Shown one piece after another: positions 54,801-64,000 of a stretch of DNA of 64,000 nucleotides (the stretch's first letter is position 1; the number at the start of each line of letters is the position of its first letter). Source of the DNA: Apoderus coryli (Eukaryota > Arthropoda > Insecta > Coleoptera > Attelabidae); the NCBI GenBank assembly GCA_911728435.2, contig OU452199.1, positions 16,502,860 to 16,566,859 of the forward strand, written 5' to 3'. Made by a program: the position numbers and the translations under genes. Under the pieces are notes generated by a model. It saw nothing but the letters and a program-made list of their open reading frames with translations, had not been told where the DNA came from and did no database searches.

Positions 54801-54922
54801 GGAGATATTTTTAAAGTTTTTTTTTTTTGTATAGGATTGTCTACTATCACTGCTACATTGGGTTGCAACAATTGTGGCTATATTAAGAAACAAATAAAGA
54901 AAAGGATATCCTACATTATTAA
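51854..54922. other. Mostly unassigned; weak exon candidates on minus strand
   Basis: On the minus strand, 53260-53175 has an acceptor-like TTTTCACAG, about 80 bases and a strong GTAAGT donor (53179-53174). Another GTAAGC donor lies at 53714-53709. Neither exon has a long frame, so they would be leader exons if real. Plus frames at 53813-54025 and about 54540-54722 are open but unrecognised. The latter holds a 9-bp hairpin GGCCAGATA/TATCTGGCC. No known domain. Confidence 0.3.
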
Positions 54923-55165
54923 TCATCATCATCAGCATTCACACGCTAACGAGTATGGATTATTCCAACTCAGGGATTTCTGTTGTGAACCCTAACATGG
55001 CTAAACAGACCGATCTTCGAGCCAAAAATCTCGTCACAAAATTGACACACTGAATCACCACCATTTACCGGGTGTTGTAGGTGCGCTGACTCTCTATCTT
55101 TTCAATGCTGTCTCTTTGGATTCTCATTTCGTCGACGCTACTCCTCAAAAACTTGATGGCCCTTT
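54923..55165 (-). pseudogene. Outer LINE, 3'-terminal part
   Basis: The minus strand reads KAIKFLRSSVDEMRIQRDSI and then, after a shift, CQFCDEIFGSKIGLFSHVRV followed by H. The latter is a C2H2 finger (C-x2-C, H-x3-H) found at the C-terminus of a CR1/L2-like LINE group. It ends in a GATGATGATGA tail. This is the continuation of 56296-56890, separated by an inserted LINE. A solo 3' end of the same family is at 48047-48151. Confidence 0.8.
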
Positions 55166-56295
55166 TAATAATAATAATAATATAATAATAATAATAACTT
55201 TATTAGCCTTGAGTTAGTACAAAAATCTAAAAGTACATAGGCATGTCAAGTAAATAAACAATAAAACAATATAAAATCTAAACACAAATTCAATGGTATC
55301 AACATATAGCTAAAACTTATACACAAAAATACCTGTATATGTACATTAAACCATAAACATACAACGTCGGAATAAGACAGTCAAACAAAAACAACAGTTC
55401 GTAATCACACAAGAGGTCAAAACACAATAAAGAAGGATCATTAAGATCATTAAGAGCAGTGCTCAACATACTCGCTCAGACTGTAAAAAGAGTGTAGTAT
55501 AAGGAATTTTCTACTAAATTGATGAATATTTCTCGAATTCCTAATAGATTCAGGCAACATATTAAAATAAAGTAGTCCAGAGTAATCTGGTGACTTTTTA
55601 AAAAACTCATGTCGAGGCCTAGACAAAAGCATCCTCTCTCTGCCCCTAGTCGCATAGTCATGCAAGGAGCCATTACGCCGAAACCTACAGATGTTTTTAA
55701 AAATATACGTCAGGATTTTAAGCAAGTATAGACAAGCAACCGTGAGTAAACGCCATCGTCTAAATGTCTCCCTACACGAGAAATTGTAGGGAGGCGAAAC
55801 ATAGTGCGTAAAATTCGTAAGCTTGGCTATTCAGTCTACGACTGACGGACTCCAAATGCTCAGCCCACTGCAGCCGCCGATCGAAGGTCACTCCCAAAAT
55901 CCTCGAAGATGTAGCCCACTCCAGCCGATGGCCCTCAAACACTAAGTCGTAATTCAGCACTGCACGATACCTACTGAACTGCAGAACGACAGTCTTATCA
56001 TGATTGATCATCAGTTTGTTTTGCGTGCACCAGGAATTAAATACAGTACTTCTGGATCCTTGTCGTGGACTACCAGAGATGTATCATCGGCATACATAAA
56101 AGCCCTTGCAGAAGGAATGTGCAGGGGCAGATCTTTTACGTAAAGTAAAAATAGAAGCGGACCCAAAACGCTCCCTTGTGGTGCCCCCACATTAATACTT
56201 TTAGATTCCGAGACCAACGAATCAAGTCTGACACTAATCTTCCTATCAGACAAGTATGACGCAATCCAGCCATTGACCGCACCACGAATTCCCAT
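55166..56295 (-). pseudogene. Inner LINE: 5'-truncated RT with (TAA)n tail, nested
   Basis: Starting abruptly at 56295 with GIRGAVNGWIASYLSDRKIS, it runs through NVGAPQGSVLGPLLFLLYV and the catalytic YADDTSLVVHD. After a frame change come NKLMINHDKTVVLQFSRYR and RILGVTFDRRLQWAEHL. A deletion leads to the C-terminal NICRFRRNGSLHDYATRGRE and LLYFNMLPESIRN, stop at 55450. A 3' untranslated part ends in a trinucleotide tail at about 55167-55195. 5' truncation plus tail is the usual outcome of target-primed reverse transcription. It splits the outer LINE at codons corresponding to PFRELIR and AIKFLRS. Confidence 0.88.
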
Positions 56296-56890
56296 ATCGG
56301 ATTAGCTCTCTAAATGGTACGCCTCCATCCCAGTCGGTCGTTCGTGATCTGCTCTCCGTTGTTCTTCACATCCAAGCCACACTTCTTCATGTTGGTCTTA
56401 AAAACATTCTGGTACCTCTTTTGCTACCCTTCCTAATTTCGTGAGCCGACCTTAAGCTGTGAGTAAAGGATTCTCTTTAAAAGACGTTCCGTTGGCATGC
56501 GGATTACGTGGCCAGTCCATCCCAGTTGGTGCCTGACAATCATCGGCTATATGCAAGTTGTTTCAGCTTCCTCCAGACCGCTGATGTTTGTTCGTCGGCC
56601 CTACCAAAACTTCTACTACGACGTCGTTGATTGTAGTTTTCTAGGGTTTTTAAATGCCTCTGGTAAGTGGTCCAAGACTCACAGCTATACGTAAGGGTAG
56701 GAACTACAATGGCCATTATACACTCGCAACTTGGTTCGAACGTGGATCCTATGATTATCGAGGACTCTTGTCCTCAAGCGGCCAAAAGATGTGCTTGCCC
56801 ATTTTACACGATGCTGAATCTCATCATTGATATTTGAGTTCGCGAGGTAAGAGAAACTCTCGAAGTTCTGAAGTGTATCTCCCTAAACTC
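56296..56890 (-). pseudogene. Outer LINE, RT C-terminal region
   Basis: The minus strand reads NFESFSYLANSNINDEIQHR, WASTSFGRLRTRVL, then GRRTNISGLEEAETTC, MIVRHQLGWTGHVIRMP and RLLKRILYSQLKVGSR, with many stops and shifts. This is the connection and thumb region that follows the YADD box in CR1-like LINEs (the GHVIRMP motif is characteristic). RT catalytic blocks upstream (above 56890) are missing, so the copy is 5'-truncated. Confidence 0.85.
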
Positions 56891-59302
56891 GAATATGTGG
56901 TGGAAATATGTAATTTTTACCTAATTTGGAACACGCTGTATATTTCTATTTGTTTGTTTAAATGCGAAATATAATTTCCCATCGAATTATAATGAGTAGA
57001 TATTAGTATACCTAACTTGCCTCGTTTTTAGATAGTAGGTACACAAATATCTAACATTTAGTTGTTTAATCTCCGTTGATCAATTTTAGTTTTATTGCGT
57101 TGGTACGATTATTGCTTAATTTAATTTGATTCTTAGTTTTTTTCATTTGGCTAAGAAATAATTAAGTTCATAATTTTGTTTAATAAATGAAAATATTTTG
57201 CGCACTGTATATCCACTTGGCAGAATTCTTCCCGAATTCTTGTACAGTCGGTATCGCGTCTTCTACAGTGCACGAAGAAAAGGGAGAAGTACGAATTTTT
57301 ACTCCCTTCGTGTCGCATTTGGAATAAAAAATTATTACAATAATATAATTTTGGTAAAAAGAAAGAAAGAAAACTTATATTGAAAATGTTGTGACTAGTT
57401 GGAAAGTGCTTATTTTACCAATAGTACTAAAAATAAAGTCCATTTGTCAACATTATTTTTTTCACCCATAATATTGATATATTAATAATTTTATACATGC
57501 AGTTTTTCATATAAGAGTAACCTATAATTTCATCTTACCAGCGCACATTTTCCAAGGTATTTGAGGACTTATTTAAATCACAAATTCAAAAATTAATGGA
57601 TAGGCCCCCTGCCCAATAATTGGCCCATTTGAAAATTAATAGAGTAACAAGTTTCATGAAATATTGCCATAAATGAATCATTATAGTTATTGTTAAATAC
57701 CTATTTTGAAAAGATATTACACATCAGAAGTCATAGTATCACACTTTATGAAATACAACATAATGTTTTTTACGTACCTTTTTATCTAAAAGGATTATCA
57801 TAAAACCAGAAGAAATGGGTAGTAAAACAAACTTAATAAAAACCTTTTACGGTTATTTTATGTTTTACAGAATTGAGGCTTGACAATTTTAGCTCTCATA
57901 AAGTTTAGCACCGTAATAATAGTGTGCGAGAAAGTGATATTTATTTAACCATAAAAACATACTACTTATATTATTATCAAAATATCAAAAAATTTCAAAA
58001 CACTTCTAACTCAAAAATCAGCCGAATTTCAAAAAGAAAAAGAACAGAAAAACGTTCGAAGAAACCAGCTTTTTTCCAAAATGCCATTCCCAAATAAATT
58101 ATATTTTTGCAATTGTATACCATTGGTAATAAGCTTGACCAAGACCAGCTAAAGGCTTGCAAGATCGAATAATGTGCAAATCAAAGCCCAAGAGCAAGTT
58201 CGAGTAGTGCAAGACGTACGAAAGACCACCTACAAGTCTCTTGCGGTTTGTCTTTTTTTCTTCAATTCAACTATTGCCTAAAAATCTGGATGACATGATA
58301 TTTTGTGACTCATTTTAGTATTATTCTAAGATTGTTTTAGTTAATACAGAAATTTTAGTCATTGTTTTTTTTTTGTGTTTCGTTCTGTTTTAACCTGTAA
58401 TTTCCGAATAGACACTTCGGTAAATTGCACATCATGTGAAAATTCAAATCAAAATTTGTTCTATATATACTTTCTAACAATGGACTGGCTGCATCCACTT
58501 CTGCTACTTTAAATGGCGCGCCATCTTCAACTGGATCTCTTGGTAACTGAAATGGAGCAGCTTTTTAGCTTTTAGATTCATTAATTACCATTTATCATTT
58601 TATGAACTAGTTTGCTAGCCGCTTCTATATGTATGTTTTTCAAAAGCTTTAGGTACCTTACACTTTAGATATCCGGATTGGTATTATTCTTTCAGTTTCT
58701 AAATCACAGCAATATTAATTAAAAGAGTTTCTTGGAAGCTTTAGTGTCAAAAATACAGAGAAACAGTTGTCATCTCAGTAATGCTTCCGAGGCACCACAT
58801 ATTCATTCAATCGGTATTGAGTACAGACTCAATAGCGATTGAATTGAAGAACTTAATTTTGACAATACTTTCTAAAATCTCACATTACGTGATATACATG
58901 GTGGTTAAATTCGAGGACCACAATGGAGATCTCGCTTAATATACGTAATAGTTAGAAGGTATGGGTCATTTACATATTTCCGAGGCCAACAAAATGGCAT
59001 CGACAAACTTAAAAATATTTTTTCGTTCTCAAAATGTTTTATCGAAAATTGAGATTTTCGTTTTTATTTAATTTATTCAACTAGTTATCAAAATATCAAG
59101 AGCACATGCCTAAAGCAGTAACCTACATATTCTAATTCTAACGTCTTGTCTTCTGTCAAACGGCATCAACTTTTTTCTTATGACCGCCATATTTGATTAG
59201 GCTTCATGGTTTACCTTTCGGTTCGTAACAAAAGTAACAATTAACTTGAAGCTACAAGCAGCGTGGTTTCTTGGATTAGGTGTGTACACGATGTGTTGTG
59301 CT
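56891..59302. other. Gene-poor stretch
   Basis: At 57205-57325 a plus reading (PLGRILPEFLYSRYRVFYSA) has some protein-like character but breaks and is not recognised. Near 58900 the words TACATGGTGGTTAAATTCGA look like the end of a TA-flanked element with no partner. The rest is AT-rich. Confidence 0.35.
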
Positions 59303-59932
59303 AAAAAGTATAAGGCCCTCCGCAGAAGGGTCGATTGGCACTCGATGCGGTTGCGACTAGAAGTCGACGCGATTCTGCTTACTCTCAACAGAGTTCCGCC
59401 AACGCGTCGACTGGCGCTCGTAACGATTTCGATGCGTTTGAATCTCATGCGTGTTTCTTTGTTATAGGTGCCTGTTTGGAACGCGAAAATTCGAGTGTGA
59501 CGAGCGAATCGTATAAAAAATGAAGGTAAGTTCTTGTATTTTTGACAATTTTACTTAAAATTTTCAAAAATATTTTAACAACCCATATAGTTATTGCAAT
59601 ATAAGATGATTTTGACAACCTATAGAATGCTACAAATCTTGTTATTCTTTTGCAGCAACAACTGGGAATGAAAATTACGTTCTATGTACGGATGCACCCA
59701 AATTCTTTTCTGTGCCTTTCTTTTCATATACCGATACCAAAACATCACAGCATCCTCCTCAACACTTGAACTGCTCATTATGTGTGCGGGTTCCCACTAT
59801 TTGAACGGCGACCCTTTGGCGGTACTCTGTTCATTTACATAGGAAGTTTAGTTGAGAGTAAGCAGAATCGCGTCGAATTCGAGTCGCGGCCGCATCGAGT
59901 GCCAATCGATCCATCTGCGGAGGGCCTAATTG
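59303..59932. repeat. GC/CpG-rich inverted repeat
   Basis: The left arm 59303-59400 and right arm about 59815-59932 are inverted copies: AGGCCCTCCGCAGA, TCGATTGGCACTCGATGCGG, CGACGCGATTCTGC, TTACTCTCAAC, AGAGT-CCGCCAA. The right arm contains an extra 15-20 bases near TTCATTTACATAGG. The arms are strikingly CpG-rich for this window. The spacer holds a candidate spliced pair of exons. The repeat could be a MITE-like element or a duplicated promoter segment. Confidence 0.75.
59468..59775 (+). other. Candidate two-exon transcript with GT-AG splice sites
   Basis: A pyrimidine-rich acceptor (TTTCTTTGTTATAG) precedes 59468. The exon ends ATGAAG at 59525 with GTAAGT. The next acceptor TTATTCTTTTGCAG precedes 59656. 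Joining gives ATG AAG then 38 further codons (QQLGMKITFYVRMHPNSFLC...) to TGA near 59772. The short product is unrecognised. The clean splice signals within a CpG-rich segment are the only support. Confidence 0.25.
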
Positions 59933-61042
59933 AGATGATCCTTCAAGAATCTTATAAAGACATCATTCTAAATTACTTCCGACGGATTCAGTAAATTTTT
60001 CTTTAAAGTCGACCCTTTTGTCTATCATATTCGCAGGGTGCAATCCTAGCTTTAACCAAAAACGATACCAATTTCCACTTAGCATTCATGTAAGTATATG
60101 ATTTCCAAATTAAAAGTCATACAAATGTAACACATATTAAAACTAAAATCTCAACAGTTGTCAGTTGGTATTCATTTATCATGCAAAGGTCAGCAAAATA
60201 ATTTATTACCAAATCTGTAACTTTTTTTTAAATATTGGTGATACCTGTATGTGCATGTCAAAAACGATTCAGGTAGAATAGCTTCCGTTACCTTCTTACA
60301 AACAATAATACTCAGTCACCGTGATTTTCACAAATATTTTCATTAATCATACCAGTTTCAGCACTCAATTAGTCGGTGCCGGAACTGTTAATCTTACTTT
60401 TGGTAATAATATGTAGTTTGTCTGTCAACTTGTCAGCTGTAATTTAGAGAACAATAAAAAAAACTGGCGCGTGCGAACGCTGCCTTCTAAATAATTATGG
60501 CTATTATAAAAAATATATGTGTATTGTAATAAATATAAAAATGTTTGGATCTTTTTTATTATTATTATAATTTGCAGGCAATTTATTGAAGATTTAGTAA
60601 CAACAGAAAATTTGTGTGGTGATTGATAAATAACATTAATCAAATTTAATGCCTAGGAAAAAATAATATGATCTAATTTTCATTGCTACTCAAAAAAATG
60701 GGTTTTTGCATTTTGCAATGAGTTTTAGTATTTTATTGCATAGATAGATTTTATTTCTATTGTTATATTTATTTATTTCTGATATTAGTTTAATTAATTA
60801 ATTATAAAAAATTAACTTTGGTTTGTTGAATAATAAAATTTATCCAGATCACAAGAAGGCACATCTATTTAATAATAATAAAATGCGTTAGTAAAAATCT
60901 ATAAATATATTAAACATTTAATCATAAATAAGGCGAATTTTAGCTGAATAAGCTATTATTAAACACTTAACATTCAAGATGACTGTACAAATAATAATAT
61001 AACTAAATTATGTATCAAAACACGAAATGAATAAATAAATTG
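59933..61042. other. No recognised gene
   Basis: AT-rich with poly(ATT)-type runs near 60555-60570. No motif. The 72-codon minus reading 60643-60425 is not protein-like. Confidence 0.4.
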
Positions 61043-61118
61043 ATGACAACAATATGTTTGTGACGACATCTAGTGTGAGCAGGCAATATGACCGGTGAAA
61101 CAAAGTTCACAAACGATG
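61043..61118 (+). repeat. AGCAGGCAATATGACC repeat, copy
   Basis: It has the same blocks as 49207-49280 in the opposite orientation: GACAACAATATGTTTGTG, ACGACATCTAGTGTGAGCAG, GTTCACAAACGATG. It lies just left (3' side) of a minus-strand LINE. Confidence 0.8.
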
Positions 61119-61159
61119 CCAAACAAGAAGTAACAACTCCATTACATCCTATTACCAAC

Positions 61160-62965
61160 ATTAGATATACTCGAATTCCCTGGCGGGAGACTTTATTTAT
61201 GATAAATTGTTATATATAATCGGTTTTAGAACGTCTTTTCGACGTTGTCCGATGTCCAATTTCCATTGTTTTCGGTCGTCGTTGCATAGTTCATGTCTTA
61301 GGTCTCTGGCACTCATAGCCTTTCTGACACCCTCCGACCATGCTTTCTTCGGTCTTCCCCGTTTTCTTCTAAAAGTTTATGCCCATGGCTCGTTTTACTT
61401 CTTCATTTGTCTTTCTGTCCAGGCAAGATATTCCCACGGATCTCCTAAATACGTCCTGGTCTACTGTGTTGACTCTTCTTTTGTTTTCTTCTGTAAGTCT
61501 CCACGTTTCTGATCCATCGAGAAGGCTGCTCTTTATCATGGTGTTATATATCATGTACTTTCTTTCCTTCCCTAGCTGTTTATTCCAAACAACACTGTTC
61601 AGGCATCCTATGGTTTTCTTAGCCTGATTAACTCTAGCTCTGATCTCTCCATCATCCGTTCCAGGATGGTCGAATATTACCCCCAGATAATTATATTGAT
61701 GACTCAATTGTATAATGCTACCATCATCCAGTCTTATATTCGATGCATCAGCTCCGACAGGCAAGTACCAGCATTGAGTAGTAGTCCCCAGTTTCGATAG
61801 TCCTGTTGTAATTTTCGAGTCATATAAGACACGTCGTCCTTGTCATTTACAATTAGTACCTGGTCGTCTGCAAACTGGAACGTATATAAGCTTATATAAG
61901 TGTCTCCTAGCGCGATGCCCATTGCGTGACATTTTCTTTTCCATGCAGATAGCGCTTTGGCCACATAGATCTTGAAAAGAGTGGGCGATATGCAGCATCC
62001 CTGGCGTAATCCCTTTGTGTGAGGCTTTGATTATCGACTGATGTTAGTCTCTTGTAGTACTTCCCAGAGTTTTTTGATAAGAACATTATCATACGCCTTT
62101 TGCAGATCAATAAAAACGAGGTGAACTTATTTGTTGACACTCAAATATTTCTCTATTATCTGTTTTAGACAGAATACATTATCTGTACATGATCTGCCCG
62201 CTCGAAAACCACACTGCTCCTCTGCCTCATAATTTCCATATTCCTGCTCTATACGGTCTCGTAGGACTCTTCCATAGGGCCTACTAAAAGTACTTGTTAC
62301 AGATATGCCCCTATAGTTAGAGCAGTCCTGCTTATTCCATTTTTTATGGATTGATGACACATAAGCTATTTTCCACTCATCGGGACCAGGATGGCCGTGA
62401 ATACATTTATTAAATAGATTGCGGTTATCGTACCGAAGAGTTTGTCTGTGCCATTTTTTATAAGTTCTGGAGCTATGTTTCCTGGACCAGGCAACTTTCC
62501 GTTCTTCATTTCTTTTATTGATTTTTCAATCGATTTCTTATCCAATATTATTTCATCACCCTCAATCAATATATTCACAGATAGGTCAGAGTACTCCGGA
62601 CGAGTTTCTATGAGGAGCTCTTTGTAATGATCTACCCACTTCTCAATTAGGTACAGTATTAAGAAGCGTATTTCCTTTCTCCTAAGCTTTAAGGCTATTA
62701 ATGAATTTCCATGATTCAGTCGACTTTCGACCGCCTATGTATGTGTCTAGCTTTTTACATTCATTGTCCCAGATTGATCGTTTACTCGCCATTATACATC
62801 TACGGGTTTCCCTCTTAACTTCTAAGAACGTTTCTCTGTCAATTTGTTGTTTTGTGGAGAGCCATGTTTTGTATGTTTCTTTTTTCCTTTCCACCAGCTT
62901 TTCTATCTCCTCACTCCACCATAGTTCAGAACTTTTCATGTTGTGGGAAATGGAACTTCTGAGGA
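61160..62965 (-). pseudogene. Non-LTR retrotransposon RT, nearly complete, frameshifted
   Basis: Minus-strand blocks from 62965: SELWWSEEIEKLVERKKE, MKNGKLPGPGNIAPELIKN, NYRGISVTSTFSRPYGRVL, EQCGFRAGRSCTDNVFCLKQ, LVFIDLQKAYDNV (catalytic Asp), LRQGCCISPTLFKIYV, FQFADDQVLIVNDKDD (catalytic FADD), HQYNYLGVIFDHPG and SLLDGSETWRLTEENKRR. About six frame changes or stops separate them, but RT order and both catalytic boxes are intact. The endonuclease domain is missing, as sequence right of 62965 belongs to another LINE tail. The family is an insect LINE with FADDQ-type RT. The exact clade is unsure. Confidence 0.9.
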
Positions 62966-63115
62966 AATATATAATATAATAATAATAATAATAAAGGCCT
63001 TTATTTTTTTTATATTGGGCGAGTTTCAGTTCAATCATGGCCCATGGCCATAATTGTCTGTTCACCATTTGAAGAAATCCATTCACCAAGCCGCCAAGGA
63101 AGCATTAGGGACAGA
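62966..63115 (-). mobile_element. 5'-truncated LINE 3' end inserted beside the RT relic
   Basis: On the minus strand it reads GGCCATGGGCCATGATTGAA, then an AATAAAGGCCTTTATT signal and a (ATT)n tail at about 62995-62968. The tail abuts the RT reading at 62965, so this fragment probably truncated the 5' side of that LINE. No protein motif other than the junction reading. Confidence 0.5.
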
Positions 63116-63197
63116 ACATAAGATGATTTCTTGTTATATAAAGTAATAAGACTTTAAGTTATGATGGAAATTTGCTTTCACCCGTTGATCCAAACAC

Positions 63198-63362
63198 ATC
63201 AGTGGTGATGGGCAGGCAGTGTGATACAAATTTCTAAAATTTACGAAGAGCTTATACTAGCACGAGATATGACTGACAACAAGATGTTTGTCGTCTCTCG
63301 AGCTAAGCTCTTCGTAAATGTTGGAAATTTGAATCACACTGCTTGCACATCACCACTGATGA
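63198..63362. repeat. Palindromic MITE-like repeat
   Basis: The arms 63198-63257 and 63302-63362 are inverted copies: CATCAGTGGTGATG, GCAGTGTGAT-CAAATTTC, AACATTTACGAAGAGCTTA. The loop has ACAACAAGATGTTTGTCGTC, which is also found beside the copies at 49207 and 61043. One arm also occurs at 29721-29780. No ORF, and the target duplication is unclear. Confidence 0.75.
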
Positions 63363-63599
63363 GTTGTGTATTAACGAACGGGCCGTTTGGTGAAAGCATG
63401 GTCGTGTTAAGCAAATTTCCAACATAACTTACTTTATGTAACAAGCAATTAATTAATAAATTGATGCTATTCAGAAATGATGCACTAGGGAAATAAATGA
63501 CTTAATTTATAAATTTTAAATGTCTTGCGATCCTAAAACAATCATAAAATTATAAATTATACAAATTTGCTGTGTAAAACTTCTCTTAAATAATGCAAA
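63363..63599. other. Short AT-rich spacer
   Basis: Nothing recognisable between the palindromic repeat and the last LINE relic. Confidence 0.4.
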
Positions 63600-63996
63600 T
63601 GCTGTCCAAAAATCAATTTTCGACGCAGACACAGAATATGAAGAGTCCAGAAGCTTATATGTAGACATGAGGTAACGCAACTTTACGATATTGTGCAGTT
63701 TCAGCCACCCAAGATCAAAGATTTTTGAGAAATACGATCATACTTTCGTAAATTATTAATATCGACAGCATCTATTTTGCAAGCATGATATAACTAAATG
63801 GCAATAACAAAATATTGGCATTATCAGTGATTCGCAAAGCTTCTTCCTCATTTCATAATTAAGAATATTTCTTTTGGCATAAACCATTTTCATTGGAACA
63901 TAACATCTCTGAATTCAGCTTTTACAGTGCTCCCTAAACCTTAAATTAACCTAAAAAATCATGCCCAAGTATTTAGCTTGATTCGTGAAAGGTATG
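63600..63996 (-). pseudogene. LINE RT C-terminal fragment running off the right edge
   Basis: Although it has no long ORF, the minus strand reads PFTNQAKYLGMIF, FREHCKS, MKMVYAKRNILNYEMRKKLC, LIMPIFCYCHLVISCL and, after a shift, IFDLGWLKLHNIVKLRYLMS and TYKLLDSS. This order (KYLG-IFD, HFxYCD-type block, then DLGWL) is the post-YADD region and C-terminal domain of Jockey/CR1-like RTs. The catalytic blocks would lie beyond position 64000. Confidence 0.7.
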
Positions 63997-64000
63997 TAAT

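Noticed and set aside
1..64000. CRISPR array, bacterial operons, ribosome-binding sites, rho-independent terminators
   Set aside because: No regularly spaced identical repeats, and all gene relics are of eukaryotic transposon type, so prokaryotic features are not expected and none was seen.

Overview
The window is AT-rich insect-type nuclear DNA. It reads as an intergenic graveyard of transposable elements and not as a gene-bearing locus. The evidence is eukaryotic: GT-AG introns, (TTA)n LINE tails, Tc1/mariner elements flanked by TA, PIF/Harbinger, Copia and tyrosine-recombinase relics, and abundant TAGGTACCTA-like simple sequence. I cannot name the order or species from the sequence. There are no operons, no complete rRNA or functional tRNA genes and no complete conserved host gene. 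A few short splice-bounded exon candidates (8.9 kb, 48.4 kb, 53.2 kb, 59.5 kb) are the only possible host coding traces.

Layout. 0-4 kb: a broken non-LTR reverse transcriptase (RT) running off the left edge, a dispersed repeat, LINE 3' tails and a tyrosine-recombinase fragment cut by a LINE tail. 6.5-8.2 kb: two foldback elements. 14-16.3 kb: a LINE relic. 17-23.3 kb: Tc1/mariner relics, a TA-flanked MITE and a solo LTR with a target-site duplication. 24.3-27.1 kb: a DNA transposon with an 11-bp CCCAAGTAACA inverted repeat, a decayed tnp2-like transposase and palindromic CCTTAAGG sites. 28.2-30.2 kb: a LINE split cleanly by a mariner-type element, followed by a modular repeat. 31.5-35.3 kb: another Tc1/mariner relic and a Crypton-like tyrosine recombinase with all catalytic positions still readable.

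35.9-38.8 kb is the most interesting part. A small repeat family carries an intact hammerhead-ribozyme motif on the minus strand. A young DD41D Tc1/mariner element with 352-bp near-identical inverted repeats and an intact 370-aa transposase is inserted in it, and a paralogous near-empty site lies at 27.7 kb. 39-44 kb: Harbinger, Copia and DD34D mariner relics. 44.5-51.9 kb: a 1.5-kb long-TIR element containing a second foldback with hammerhead-like motifs in both arms, homologous solo copies, a THAP-type exon and short repeats. 54.9-56.9 kb: one LINE nested in another. 59.3-59.9 kb: a GC-rich inverted repeat. 61.1-64 kb: further LINE relics, a palindromic repeat and a LINE running off the right edge.

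The elements do not act together as a pathway. The nesting gives relative ages: the DD41D insertion is the youngest event, and the RT, Harbinger and mariner relics with several stops are old.
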